Assembly (NCBI GenBank): GCA_964057225.1
Contig: OZ059897.1
Coordinates: forward strand, 11,222,001-11,286,000
Source of the DNA: Auanema rhodensis
Taxonomy: Eukaryota > Nematoda > Chromadorea > Rhabditida > Rhabditidae
DNA: 64,000 nt
Reading direction: 5' to 3'
The stretch's first letter is position 1. Each line of letters starts with the position of its first letter. Positions 1 to 9,532 of the stretch are shown here, piece by piece. A model generated the notes under the pieces. That model made no database searches. It saw only the letters and a program-made list of their open reading frames with translations, and had not been told where the DNA came from. Position numbers and translations under genes: made by a program.

Positions 1-1
1 T

Positions 2-820
2 CTGTTGGTTAGGCTGGTCCAGAAGCATCCAGACATCACATCCATGCAGTTGAGCCAACATCTTCAACGTATGTTTAACATTATGCTTCATCCCTCCAAC
101 GTAAGAAGAAGGCTGTTAGCCAGAAACTTACGGGCCCGTGTTCCTGTGCGAAAGCCGTTGATTTCGGTCAACAACAGGCTCAAGCGTGTTCAGTTTGCAC
201 AAGAGCATCTGAACTGGACCACTGAAGATTGGTCTTCCGTCATTTTCACTGATGGAAGCAAATTTTGCTTATTTGGAAATGACGGACCTGGATTCGTCAG
301 AAGGCCACCCAATCAGCGGTACAACCCCAAATACATGCGACCTACGGTCAAGCATGGTGGCGGAAACGTCATGGTTTGGGGTTGTTTCTGTTACTCCGAA
401 ATTGGGCCACTATTCCGCGTAGAAGGCAGAATGTGTGCAGAAGACTACCAGCACATTCTTCAAGAAGCCTTCATGCCTTTCGCCATCAACAAGTTCGGAA
501 CGAGGAATCGATTTATCCTGCAGCAAGATAACGATCCCAAGCACACGGCTCGATCGACAACGAAGTTCATGGAAGAGAACCGGCTGAACGTTCTAAATTG
601 GCCCAGCCAGTCTCCGGATCTCAACCCCATCGAGCATCTTTGGAGAGAATTTGGACGAAGATCTTCAAAATACCCATGTTCTGATAAGTATGAGAAGTTC
701 AGAGTCCTCCGTACACTCTGGAGGGAGATATCACCGGATCTGCTGAAGAAACTCGTGGAATCGATGCCCAGAAGACTTCAAGCAGTGATTGATAATTTTG
801 GATATCCAACTAAATATTAA
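2..820 (+). CDS. Tc1-type DD34E transposase, N-terminus beyond window
   Basis: The frame is open from the window edge to a TAA at 818-820, so only the N-terminal end is missing. It encodes the catalytic half of a Tc1-family cut-and-paste transposase, which would act in the nucleus on its own terminal repeats. The DDE triad is visible as FTDGSKF, QQDNDPKHT and NPIEHLW, with 34 residues between the second D and the E, which is the Tc1 spacing. The C-terminus (MPRR..AVI....YPTKY) is the usual Tc1 ending. No stop or frameshift is visible in the part seen. The right terminal repeat follows at about 897-969. Confidence 0.93.
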   Translation: MLVRLVQKHPDITSMQLSQHLQRMFNIMLHPSNVRRRLLARNLRARVPVRKPLISVNNRLKRVQFAQEHLNWTTEDWSSVIFTDGSKFCLFGNDGPGFVRRPPNQRYNPKYMRPTVKHGGGNVMVWGCFCYSEIGPLFRVEGRMCAEDYQHILQEAFMPFAINKFGTRNRFILQQDNDPKHTARSTTKFMEENRLNVLNWPSQSPDLNPIEHLWREFGRRSSKYPCSDKYEKFRVLRTLWREISPDLLKKLVESMPRRLQAVIDNFGYPTKY

Positions 821-896
821 TAAACTTGTTTAATTAATTTTTAAAATTTTTTTATTGATTTTGTAGTGGTTTTTAACACCCAAAATATTTTTTTTC

Positions 897-969
897 GAAT
901 TTTCTGAAGTTTGATTCAAAAGATACGGGGGGATTCTAGTGGGTGTGCAACCTTCATCGCACAGGACTG
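897..969 (+). repeat. right terminal inverted repeat of the Tc1-type element
   Basis: On the minus strand this reads CAGTCCTGTGCGATGAAGG and onward, a diverged version of the ends found at 32485, 33159 and 39489. It stops at 969 and is followed by TA at 970-971, the expected target dinucleotide. The stretch 821-896 is AT-rich 3' untranslated sequence. Confidence 0.75.
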
Positions 970-1354
970 TATGTTCTTCAACGTAGTACTTTCCAATCAG
1001 AATTTCATTCCGCAATACTTGACAAATGAGCCCGCACTAAAAACAATATTGTACAATTATATTTTATATCAAATTTTATCGAAAACTTACCAGGATTCCA
1101 CCTTCCTCTGATCCATTCCTTTCACATCTGATGTCGAGGGCTGGGCATTCAGCGTTATCAGCAAAGAAATTTGAGAAATAATACTCTGCGGCTATTTCAA
1201 TGTATTCGAAATTTTTTTCCATGTAGCGAGAGAAATTTGCATTGAATTGGCAATAAATTTCATCAAATTGATGATAGGTGACCAGGAATTTAGCTTTTAT
1301 CAGTGGCATTAGGTGGTTCAAGGCTTGATCAACTGCTTGTTCAATTTGGGTCAT
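970..1354 (-). pseudogene. 5' fragment of a host multi-exon gene, cut by Tc1 insertion
   Basis: This is a second copy of the first two exons of the gene at 13918-14969. Exon 1 runs 1354 to 1091 from an ATG and is open for 88 codons; unlike the other copy it has CAG, not TAA, at codon 3. A 54-nt intron (1037-1090, GTAAG...TTTTTAG on the minus strand) separates it from exon 2, which stops where the Tc1 element begins. The protein family is not recognised. Either this was the working copy before the insertion, or it was already a partial duplicate. Confidence 0.6.
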
Positions 1355-1360
1355 TTGTTT

Positions 1361-1945
1361 CAATGCGGAAGCTTGTCAAGCCCTTTTGAACTTACTCACA
1401 AAAGCTTAACAATTCGCAGTCATGATGTCTCTGAAATTTATAAAATCCATTACAAATATCAAAACATGAACAAATTGAAGATTAAAAAGTATATTGAATA
1501 TTTTCAAAGGATTCTCAGTGTTGGAAACGCCAGAAATCTCTTCCGATTAAAAACATAAAATCTTCCTCCACATTACCAAAAATACATAGACATCTTTCAC
1601 ACGATTAAAATATCATTAAAAAAATCATTAACAATGAGATCCCTGCATCAAAAATGCGGAAGCTTGTCAAGCCCTTTTGAACTTACTCACAAAAGCTTAA
1701 CAATTCGCAGTCATGATGTCTCTGAAATTTATAAAATCCATTACAAATATCAAAATATGAACAAATTGAAGATTAAAAAGTATATTGAATATTTTTAAAG
1801 GATTCTTAGTGTTGGAAACGCCAGAAATCTCTTCCGATTAAGAACATAAAATCTACCTCCACATTTCCAAAAATACATAGACATCTTTCACACGATTAAA
1901 ATATCATTAAAACAATCATTAACAATGAGATCCCTGCATCAAAAT
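1361..1945. repeat. tandem duplication of a ~293-bp host segment
   Basis: Two head-to-tail copies begin with the same AATGCGGAAGCTTGTCAAGC run at 1361 and about 1654, differing at a few bases. The unit is the 5' flank of the host gene copy; a third version lies at about 14978-15250. No coding sequence is evident. Confidence 0.8.
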
Positions 1946-2032
1946 TGCCTAATCTTAGCGATAAAGTTCATCAGCAGTGCATATACCAAGGTAATAACTG
2001 TTTATAATAATTTTCAATCGTTCCATTCGAAT

Positions 2033-3255
2033 GATCAATGCATTACATTCATATGACGAAGCTGTAGCAGGCGGGTTAGAGTCAGAGAATGCGAGACTGA
2101 GAGAAGACGACCCGCCCTTTTCCATATTACAACACTTCAGCTTTGCCTCAGGGACGATCATGGATGGTCGGTCGTTCTCTCTCTGTTCTCTATTAGTTTA
2201 ACCTTTACTTAGTTATATGTATCTTATTGTAATCACGTAGATATAATAAACCAATCTTTCTCGAGTCTTATGTTTATCCTTATGCTCCATGTTTAACCGC
2301 TACATCTGGAATACTACCACGCTCATCTTGTAGACTCCATTGGTCTGTAAGATCGACGCGGGAGCATAACGGAACGTGGAGGTTCCACCTCGAACTTATC
2401 ACAATTTTTTTTTCTTCCTTCTCTCTAATGTTTGTGTTGTTAATTTATTTTCAAATCTCTTTCATCTCTCTTTTTCTCATACCATCTACTCTATGTCTTA
2501 ACACAATACGGAGGGGCCAACAACGTTAAATGGGAACAGAGGCAAGTAATCCTTTTTTTTTTAAAGAAGGATTATACGTTTCGAGATTATTATTTTCCCG
2601 TTTGTTCACAAAAAGTTTTTCGTCTGAACCTTTAAATTTCGTATCCTTGCTTATAACATCTGAAATGCTCTGTTACCCAACCTTGAAGCTTGATGAGGGC
2701 TTTAGGCTGAATTAGTGAACAAATTCACCTAAAGTAATTGTTATTTTGTATTTCCCACGCCTTCTCCTTTTTAAGGATTAATTTTGGCTTCAAGGAAAGA
2801 ATAACTTCGGTTATATCTTTATATTTCGTGGATGAAGTTTGTTTTGCGATCAGGACTATTTTATTTTGCGTTACGATTTCGTTCAGACAAATTTTGCTTC
2901 TAACATCCTAAATTTATAATCAGTACGCATGAAAAAAAATTACACGGGAAACCTCACCAGAAAGGGAGGATTGTTAATTTATAGATCGCTATAGTCCGAA
3001 AAATCCTGTTGAAAAATGTTATCTCGAATTTGAATCATGATTAACACAGGTCGTGTTGGCTAAAGCATATCGGTTTGGATTTTCTCCCCTTACTGAATGT
3101 CACCTTCCTCATACCGTTATTGTTGTTCAGAAGCATAAGACTCACGCATTGAACCTTATTCCAACTTTAATACTAGTTCTTGTAATATTTAGCCATTTAA
3201 CTCTGCTTTTATTTCAAAATTCGATTTCTGATCACGAAATATCTACATTCATCAT
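2033..3255 (+). repeat. 5' LTR
   Basis: This is the direct repeat partner of 12426-13647. It carries a TATA-like ATATAATAAACC near 2240 that could serve as core promoter or polyadenylation signal. Short open frames inside it (for example 2530-2715) have no supporting features. The first 170 bases equal the end of the pol frame in the 3' copy. Confidence 0.88.
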
Positions 3256-3887
3256 TGCGAAACGCTCTTTTGTAAAACTAATATTACGAATCCCATGACT
3301 TTTGTTACAACGAAACATGCGAGCTACACCAAATGTATTTGAAAACCAGATTGTAAAGAAACAAAAATTATTTTTGGTCACAAAAGAGAAATTGGTGCAC
3401 ATTTATTGTTAAACTGCTCTTTTATCAAAAGCATGTTACGAATTACACCATAAGTTTTGTTGCAAGATGACACACCACATGGTCGAGAAACTAGTGTAAC
3501 AAAACATAAGTTTAGTCAGCATGAGGAAAATGGTTGCATACAAATCAGTAAAATGTGCTGTAATTGAACGAATATTACGAATTACACTAAACGTTTTGTA
3601 AAATAACAGCTTGGTCACCCCAGATGTTTTGTGAATCAGACTTTCAACTACAGAGAAAATACGGAGAGCACCAGAGTCCCGATATCACACAGTAGAAGGC
3701 GGATCCATCGCCATTGGCCAAGGCATCGACCTCATTCTCACAAGTTGTCGATACGACACCGGTCGCTCTCCAAAGCCTTTCTCATTTTGCCTACATCCTC
3801 ATCCTTATTCACAGCATTCTTTAACGTCTCAACATCCCACACGTTACCAAGCACTCAAGGTTTTTTCAAACCAAGAGTTCTAGCAAG
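3256..3887 (+). other. retrotransposon leader with diverged ~140-150-bp repeats
   Basis: No gene is apparent between the 5' LTR and the Gag frame. A motif like TTACGAATTACACYA followed by GTTTTGT recurs at about 3284, 3436 and 3575, each preceded by a similar CTCTTTT run, so the leader appears to be built of old tandem units. A plus frame at 3631-3921 overlaps the Gag frame and begins without ATG; I do not regard it as a gene. Confidence 0.5.
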
Positions 3888-6800
3888 GTGGCTAAGAGAT
3901 TCCATTCAGCCGTACCTATAAGTACGCATTTCGATTCCCAAGACTCAGCTCCCTTTACCAGAAGTCGAGCTCGAGCTCAAGACGTCGCTATATTAGAAGA
4001 GGAGCAGAAAGTCGACAAGAAGCCGGATAATTTCCTTATTCCTACTACTGATTCTGTCTCACCTACTGAACAACTAGGCGACCCGGACTACGTACCTACT
4101 ATAGAAGAAGAACTATCAATCATTGTGGAGGAACAAACACCGATCACTCCTAAAAAGGTACGCTCCTCTAATTCTAATAAAAATAAGAAAAATCAAAACA
4201 TCAGCGACGCTTCTCTCTCTCTCTCACTAACCGAACCAACCGATTCCCCTTTACTTTCAAAAACTTCTAGCGCGGGTGGGCTTAGTTCTCTTAGAAACAT
4301 TGTTACTGATCTTTTTAACCTTTCGCCTAAAGATAAAACTTTCAACACCAAGCGCAAAAGCAGATATTCATCAGTCCCTAACATTAATATCTCACCAATT
4401 CAACCACCTGCACCAAATACCAGTATTCATCAAACTTCTACTCCCATCTTAACAACAACAGACTCACTTCCTAAGGCACCCAATAGACCTATTCCATCCA
4501 CGCAAACAACCCCTATTTTGGAGACCCCACCAATAACAGGTAGAACGATCAAAATACCATCTACCCGTACGAATAACATCATGACGGAAGCTGTTTCCTC
4601 ACTACCTGGGGCAGGGAAAACAACAATCGCGCAAGCCTTACTTTCGCCTTACTGTCCAACTTACGACGGCAGTCGTAACTTCCGTGATTTTACGGGTAAA
4701 TTCAACTTGTTTGCTAATGCCATTGGCCTTGTTATCCCTGAAAGGTTAGCACTTCTTCCTTTGCTTCTCAAAAATGAAGCAGCAGAAGAAGCTTACAGAC
4801 AAGTTCCTGAACAACTTAAAACAACTGGTTCGTGGAATGATCTGATTAGAGCACTAACATCGAAGCTCTGCCCTGAATATAACCAAGACCCTGCACTTAT
4901 TAACCTTCAGAACACCACGCAAGGGGAATTGACAATTGATGCATACGCCCAAGCATTAAGAACAATGGCATTGAGTGCATTTGCATCTGATGACCCACAT
5001 AAAGATCAAATACTGAGATCAACATTCCTCAGAGGACTTAAAAATACTCTAAAACCAGCTGTAATTCGAGCAAAGCCAAAATCCTTCACAGAAGCGATTG
5101 AAGCCGCTCGCTGGGAGGAATCGATAGTGAACCAAACAACAGACACGCAATCGATGTTGGTCAACGCTGTGAACAAAGCACTAGCACCCTTTGCGCGTAA
5201 TGATGAGAGACGAGATAGCCAAACATTTAATCGCAATTATCAACGCGATAACCAAATGATAAGAAACAATCAAAATTATCAAAATAATCAAAATTATCAA
5301 AATTATCAAAAAAATAAAAACTTTTCTAATTTCAATAATAATCGAAACCGTTACGGTTCTTTCGCTAATAATAATCGCCGTACAAATTATAACGAACAAG
5401 ATAATAGGCAATCGAGTTCTGATTGGCATCAAAGAAATTATAATTTTCGTCATAACAACCAACGAGGTAGATTCAATAACAACAACGGACAAAGAAGAGT
5501 TCAATTCAAAAATCCAAAAGACAACTCAAGAGGAAGAGATAGAAGCTCAACAAGAATAAACTCTGTCACCCTTTCGCCTTTGACGCTCACAGTTATCATG
5601 GCAATAACAGCAGCAATATTCTTGCCCTGTGCATCTACATATCAAATCTGTACAAGAGCAACAGGAGGCGCATTACTTATGCCACCAACAATCAGAAAAT
5701 GCAGATTAACAGAGAAAAACCATGTGCTACGTACAGAAGTTCATCTGTACACAAGAAATCACACAGCACACGAATGGGATGCGTGGCGTTGTTCAGAGGA
5801 AGTACACAAGTTATGCGTACGAGACCTGCTATTCCTCCGCGATACGAACAGAACAATAAATAGAATACAGCCTATAGGAGAGCGCGAGTGCAGACAGGCA
5901 ATCCGCGATCGCAAGTGGAATAACATAGAACTGCAACGCATTGATAGTATCACCCAAGCAACTCCGGAGCCCTCCTATGACTCAGCGCGCGCGTTCAACC
6001 GCGACGCGTGCGAGGAGCGGTCACGTCTAATATTAGAGCGCGGAGTCATGACCCGTATGCCTGACGATACAATATTGTCAAACTTAATATTAATATTAAA
6101 CACGGAAGGATGCAATGCACATCATGGTAATTGTGAATCAAGTACATCAATAATAATATGGGACCCACAAACCACTGCTTCACGTTGTAATTACATCGAT
6201 ATGCATACATATGACGCTATCATTAGTCAAGATACTATTTTAATCCCTAGTACACAATCGGCACTTATTCTTTTGAGCAAACCAACTCCGAAACCTATTT
6301 CTTCTTGCTTCAGGCAGCCAGCGTTCCATACGACATCAGGAAATTATATCATTCTTCCTAAATTTCCAAACGACAACAATATAACCACCCTTATTGAAAG
6401 AGAGTTCAAAAAGCTGCCGTTTAAAAGACCAAAACGTGCAGTCACCGAAGGATGTTCTTTCCCACTGGATCAAGATCGGATCAACGAAGTTGAAGATTAT
6501 GAAACAGTATTGCTTCACGTCTGTCCATATACTTTCCTAAGACCATTAATGAGTAATCCCGGTATTACTTCAATTATTCCTATAATTAAAGGAAGACGTT
6601 TAGTAGATCCAACATACTCTCTAAAGGCATGGATAACATCACATAAAGAAAAATTCGAATTTTTCTTCAGAATTCAAATAAATGAACATTCTGTTCGACA
6701 TTTTCTCAAGCAATACGATTTCAGTGATAAAGAAGAAGCTCTGCTATATTATATAGCACAAAGAGAATTAGCCATTACTACAAAGGCAGCAATATCATAC

Positions 6801-7883
6801 TTAACATCTGAACAGCTTCTCGAACAAATATCAGATCGTTTGACAGTAATCGAATTCGATGAAATCATAAGGAAGAAAGAAGGTTCATATCGCGAACGAA
6901 TTGAAAACATAGCTCTCAATTTAACCAATACACCAGTTATAATTGAAGAAGGATTGACAGTTCCATCACGACAAGAAGTCCTACAAACGTTCATACAAAT
7001 GCCACCAATAAGGAAACGTATACTAACTGACGAGGAAGAGAAGAAAAGCGAATTCATTAAGGCAACGATCAATTTACTAAGAGAACTAAAAACCCTCACA
7101 ACAGTACGATGGAATAAAACTGCAGCATTTATTGATGACAGAAAATTTATAAAATTGCCAGCATCACGACAATTCATGCCAAATACAGATAAACTATTTT
7201 ATGACAGGAAGAATAATTATGGAATACCGATCGGTCCACACCCTAAGCTGATCAAGCCCAGCAATCTTTCAAAGAAATTATTATTGGAAATATTTTTACC
7301 CCTGCTCAATAATGTAAAAACACCTTATACATCGAGTAGGATAACACAAGAACAACTTCAAATCTTAATGGCAGAGGAAAATGAAACAAATTTTCGGCAA
7401 ATCGCAACGCGGACATCCAGCGTCGCGGCAGGCGGCGCGGCTAGCGGCGCGGTTGTGACACCAGTCCAACCTTTGATCGAACAGAAGGGAACAATCCAAT
7501 CAGTTACGACAATACAGCAGCAAATAACGAACAATCCTCACACAAATGCAACAACCACCACAAGAGCACCATCATGGAGGCAACAGCCATCAACAACGGC
7601 GCCTCACACGACCGCTGCGACAACAGCACGCACAACAACATCAACCGCTCGTTCGCCAACAACAACAAGAAGCTATGCCATATACAAAGACGCACAGATT
7701 CCAAAAATACAAGAGACAACCAAAGCCTCTCCAACATTGATTCGAAAAAACCGAGCTTCCTCAACACCATCAGTAGAAACCTCAAATTTAGTGGAAGCAA
7801 ATGCGAGATACATAGCAACGAAAATTGACTCGGTACAAGAGTTTCGTCAAAATATATCGAACGTAAGTATGCTACTACAATGA
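3888..7883 (+). CDS. gag-env: Gag followed in frame by envelope-like glycoprotein
   Basis: One frame of about 1330 codons. Residues 1-230 are proline/serine-rich. About 231-450 resembles a gypsy Gag capsid domain (MTEAVSSLPGAG start, then a helical region with YDGSRNF and RTMALSAF). About 450-560 is an N/Q/R-rich tract with RG motifs and no CCHC knuckle, likely the nucleic-acid-binding tail. From residue 571 a hydrophobic signal-peptide-like stretch starts a second protein with many cysteines, several N-x-S/T sites, a furin-like RPKR at 847-850, and a Thr/Pro/Ser mucin-like tract at about 1217-1295. The first codon given is GTG; the first in-frame ATG is at 4581, yet the upstream part is conserved in the relative at 48716-49520, so the true start (spliced or non-AUG) is unresolved. 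The frame ends at 7881-7883. Confidence 0.82.
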   Translation: MAKRFHSAVPISTHFDSQDSAPFTRSRARAQDVAILEEEQKVDKKPDNFLIPTTDSVSPTEQLGDPDYVPTIEEELSIIVEEQTPITPKKVRSSNSNKNKKNQNISDASLSLSLTEPTDSPLLSKTSSAGGLSSLRNIVTDLFNLSPKDKTFNTKRKSRYSSVPNINISPIQPPAPNTSIHQTSTPILTTTDSLPKAPNRPIPSTQTTPILETPPITGRTIKIPSTRTNNIMTEAVSSLPGAGKTTIAQALLSPYCPTYDGSRNFRDFTGKFNLFANAIGLVIPERLALLPLLLKNEAAEEAYRQVPEQLKTTGSWNDLIRALTSKLCPEYNQDPALINLQNTTQGELTIDAYAQALRTMALSAFASDDPHKDQILRSTFLRGLKNTLKPAVIRAKPKSFTEAIEAARWEESIVNQTTDTQSMLVNAVNKALAPFARNDERRDSQTFNRNYQRDNQMIRNNQNYQNNQNYQNYQKNKNFSNFNNNRNRYGSFANNNRRTNYNEQDNRQSSSDWHQRNYNFRHNNQRGRFNNNNGQRRVQFKNPKDNSRGRDRSSTRINSVTLSPLTLTVIMAITAAIFLPCASTYQICTRATGGALLMPPTIRKCRLTEKNHVLRTEVHLYTRNHTAHEWDAWRCSEEVHKLCVRDLLFLRDTNRTINRIQPIGERECRQAIRDRKWNNIELQRIDSITQATPEPSYDSARAFNRDACEERSRLILERGVMTRMPDDTILSNLILILNTEGCNAHHGNCESSTSIIIWDPQTTASRCNYIDMHTYDAIISQDTILIPSTQSALILLSKPTPKPISSCFRQPAFHTTSGNYIILPKFPNDNNITTLIEREFKKLPFKRPKRAVTEGCSFPLDQDRINEVEDYETVLLHVCPYTFLRPLMSNPGITSIIPIIKGRRLVDPTYSLKAWITSHKEKFEFFFRIQINEHSVRHFLKQYDFSDKEEALLYYIAQRELAITTKAAISYLTSEQLLEQISDRLTVIEFDEIIRKKEGSYRERIENIALNLTNTPVIIEEGLTVPSRQEVLQTFIQMPPIRKRILTDEEEKKSEFIKATINLLRELKTLTTVRWNKTAAFIDDRKFIKLPASRQFMPNTDKLFYDRKNNYGIPIGPHPKLIKPSNLSKKLLLEIFLPLLNNVKTPYTSSRITQEQLQILMAEENETNFRQIATRTSSVAAGGAASGAVVTPVQPLIEQKGTIQSVTTIQQQITNNPHTNATTTTRAPSWRQQPSTTAPHTTAATTARTTTSTARSPTTTRSYAIYKDAQIPKIQETTKASPTLIRKNRASSTPSVETSNLVEANARYIATKIDSVQEFRQNISNVSMLLQ

Positions 7884-7900
7884 TCCAAGAGGAATTGCAG
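7863..7900 (+). other. putative 38-nt phase-0 intron within the envelope region
   Basis: The sequence begins GTAAGTATG and ends GGAATTGCAG, matching splice donor and acceptor signals. Removing these 38 bases joins the 3888-7883 frame exactly in phase with the 7880-9532 frame at a codon boundary, skipping the TGA. A different reading is coupled reinitiation, because stop and start overlap as ATGA at 7880-7883. The second frame is also -1 relative to the first, so frameshifting is a third option. Confidence 0.6.
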
Positions 7901-9532
7901 AAACATTTTGAAGAATCATACGAATCGATTTGCGAGATACAAAATCGGTATCTGGAATTATGGAAATCAATTCTACAAATTGAACCAACAATCGCAATGC
8001 GAACAATACTGGGAAGAGAAGATATAGCCGCACGGTTTGTAGGCAATGAAATTTTGCATATACATGTATGCCCTACAGTGCTAGAGAAAACCATTTATCA
8101 CAATCACACCGTAAATGGCACATGCTATCTCGAAACCCCAGTCTGGACACAAGACGGACAGTTACTGTTTGCAGCACCCGGATCCAAGGATCTTTTACCT
8201 CATGGTAAAGAAATAAGCTGTGATCACGTACCAACAGATATCTGGTCTAGCGAAGGTGAATGGAAAGGAATTAATGGGACTGCAGACGTCAATCTTGTAT
8301 CAATGTGGGACGGACTTCATCACGAAAAAATAACACCATTAAAATTCACCGGAGCTCACTTATACACTAATTTATCGTCTCGTGTATACTTAATGACCAC
8401 AGCCATAGCTTACGGTGCGAGTTTAGCATCGATTCGTCAGAATCACGTTCTTCACACAATTCACAATGATCCAAAGATATCAGCTACATTCAGTGTACTA
8501 AAGAAAAGTAGCGACTACATATCGAAAGCTCAAGAATTCACCAAGAGCACATGGAAGTCATTCATCGATACAATTGCAGGAACGATTGAGCGAACACTAA
8601 TAACGATCGGTGCAATTACATTATTTACCATCATACTCTTTGTGATAGGTTTCATTGTAAAGATCTATTTCTTCAAACCAGTAGGCATACCAGTTATGCA
8701 TATTGCACTCAAAGATCACGACAGTGATCTACCAACATACGAAGAAACTTTGGAATTAGTTAGTCATCCGGACCAACCGATTCCAAGACACATAATGAAA
8801 CAATACTATCCATCAATGCTCACATTCATACCAATCGCACTACCATTAGTTTGCTCGATTTCCAAAAAGAAAGATCAAGCGCTACCACTTCTATGGATGA
8901 CTGTTAACGATAGACTGATCCTAACTTTATGGGACTCAGGTTTGTCCGTCAGTTACATAAGAATATCGACACTACACTACTTAGCTTTGAATGACTTTGT
9001 TAAGAAGAATACATTAAGAGCAACAACAGCGAACGGATCAGAATTTGTATTCATTGGTACTATCGACTTAACCGTCGAAATAGCCGGTTACGAAATCGAC
9101 CATACATTCTTCATATCAGACGACAAAGACTGTCCATCGCCAGCGTTGGTTGGATTAGATTTCATGAAAACACTTGACTGTCAAAACATTGGCATGAAAC
9201 TAAGACCATACAAAAGAACACTGGAAATTGGAAATCATGTAGTACCTTTGGCTAGCGGAATTAACGGGGATATTAACAGGATATCAAAAACTGTTAATTT
9301 GATAACCTTGGAGCCGCGGAGTCTACTTCCTCGACAAGTTTTTAATTTCCAAGTCCAATTAGAGAACCCAATCGGAGAAGACTTAATCGCTATGATTAAA
9401 CCAAACGACAATACACCTCTCTCACCTCGATACGACACAGCATTTCGCGATGTTAACTCCATCAATATCCAATTCCGGAACAATTCTAAAGAATTCATAG
9501 AAATACCGGCCGGCACGCAGAAGCCGAAATAG
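7880..9532 (+). CDS. envelope C-terminal part with transmembrane anchor, then aspartic protease
   Basis: 550 codons from an ATG that overlaps the previous stop, or read from 7901 after splicing. Residues about 1-235 continue the glycoprotein ectodomain with N-glycosylation sites (NHT, NGT, NLS) and cysteines. A strongly hydrophobic segment at about 240-264 is the likely membrane anchor, followed by a tail containing LPTYEE. A retropepsin-like protease follows: LWDSGLS at about 350-356 holds the DSG active site, and ALVGLDFM fits the later conserved strand. So a membrane protein and the protease share one frame, and a proteolytic or translational separation would be needed. The frame stops at 9530-9532 while the downstream polymerase continues in the -1 frame. 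Confidence 0.8.
   Translation: MIQEELQKHFEESYESICEIQNRYLELWKSILQIEPTIAMRTILGREDIAARFVGNEILHIHVCPTVLEKTIYHNHTVNGTCYLETPVWTQDGQLLFAAPGSKDLLPHGKEISCDHVPTDIWSSEGEWKGINGTADVNLVSMWDGLHHEKITPLKFTGAHLYTNLSSRVYLMTTAIAYGASLASIRQNHVLHTIHNDPKISATFSVLKKSSDYISKAQEFTKSTWKSFIDTIAGTIERTLITIGAITLFTIILFVIGFIVKIYFFKPVGIPVMHIALKDHDSDLPTYEETLELVSHPDQPIPRHIMKQYYPSMLTFIPIALPLVCSISKKKDQALPLLWMTVNDRLILTLWDSGLSVSYIRISTLHYLALNDFVKKNTLRATTANGSEFVFIGTIDLTVEIAGYEIDHTFFISDDKDCPSPALVGLDFMKTLDCQNIGMKLRPYKRTLEIGNHVVPLASGINGDINRISKTVNLITLEPRSLLPRQVFNFQVQLENPIGEDLIAMIKPNDNTPLSPRYDTAFRDVNSINIQFRNNSKEFIEIPAGTQKPK

Noticed and set aside
3256..3290. tRNA primer binding site next to the 5' LTR
   Set aside because: No TGG-beginning complement to a tRNA 3' end lies at the boundary; a TGGTCGAG at ~3480 is too far away.
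2530..3298. Small open frames in the LTRs
   Set aside because: No conserved domain; their presence in both LTRs only reflects LTR identity.
4581..4640. GAGKTT in Gag, resembling a Walker A P-loop
   Set aside because: The residue five places before GK is not Gly, there is no Walker B, and the context is a Gag N-terminal region conserved in the relative element.
7504..8094. 196-codon minus-strand frame
   Set aside because: Antisense shadow of the Thr-rich envelope tract; composition is explained by the plus strand.
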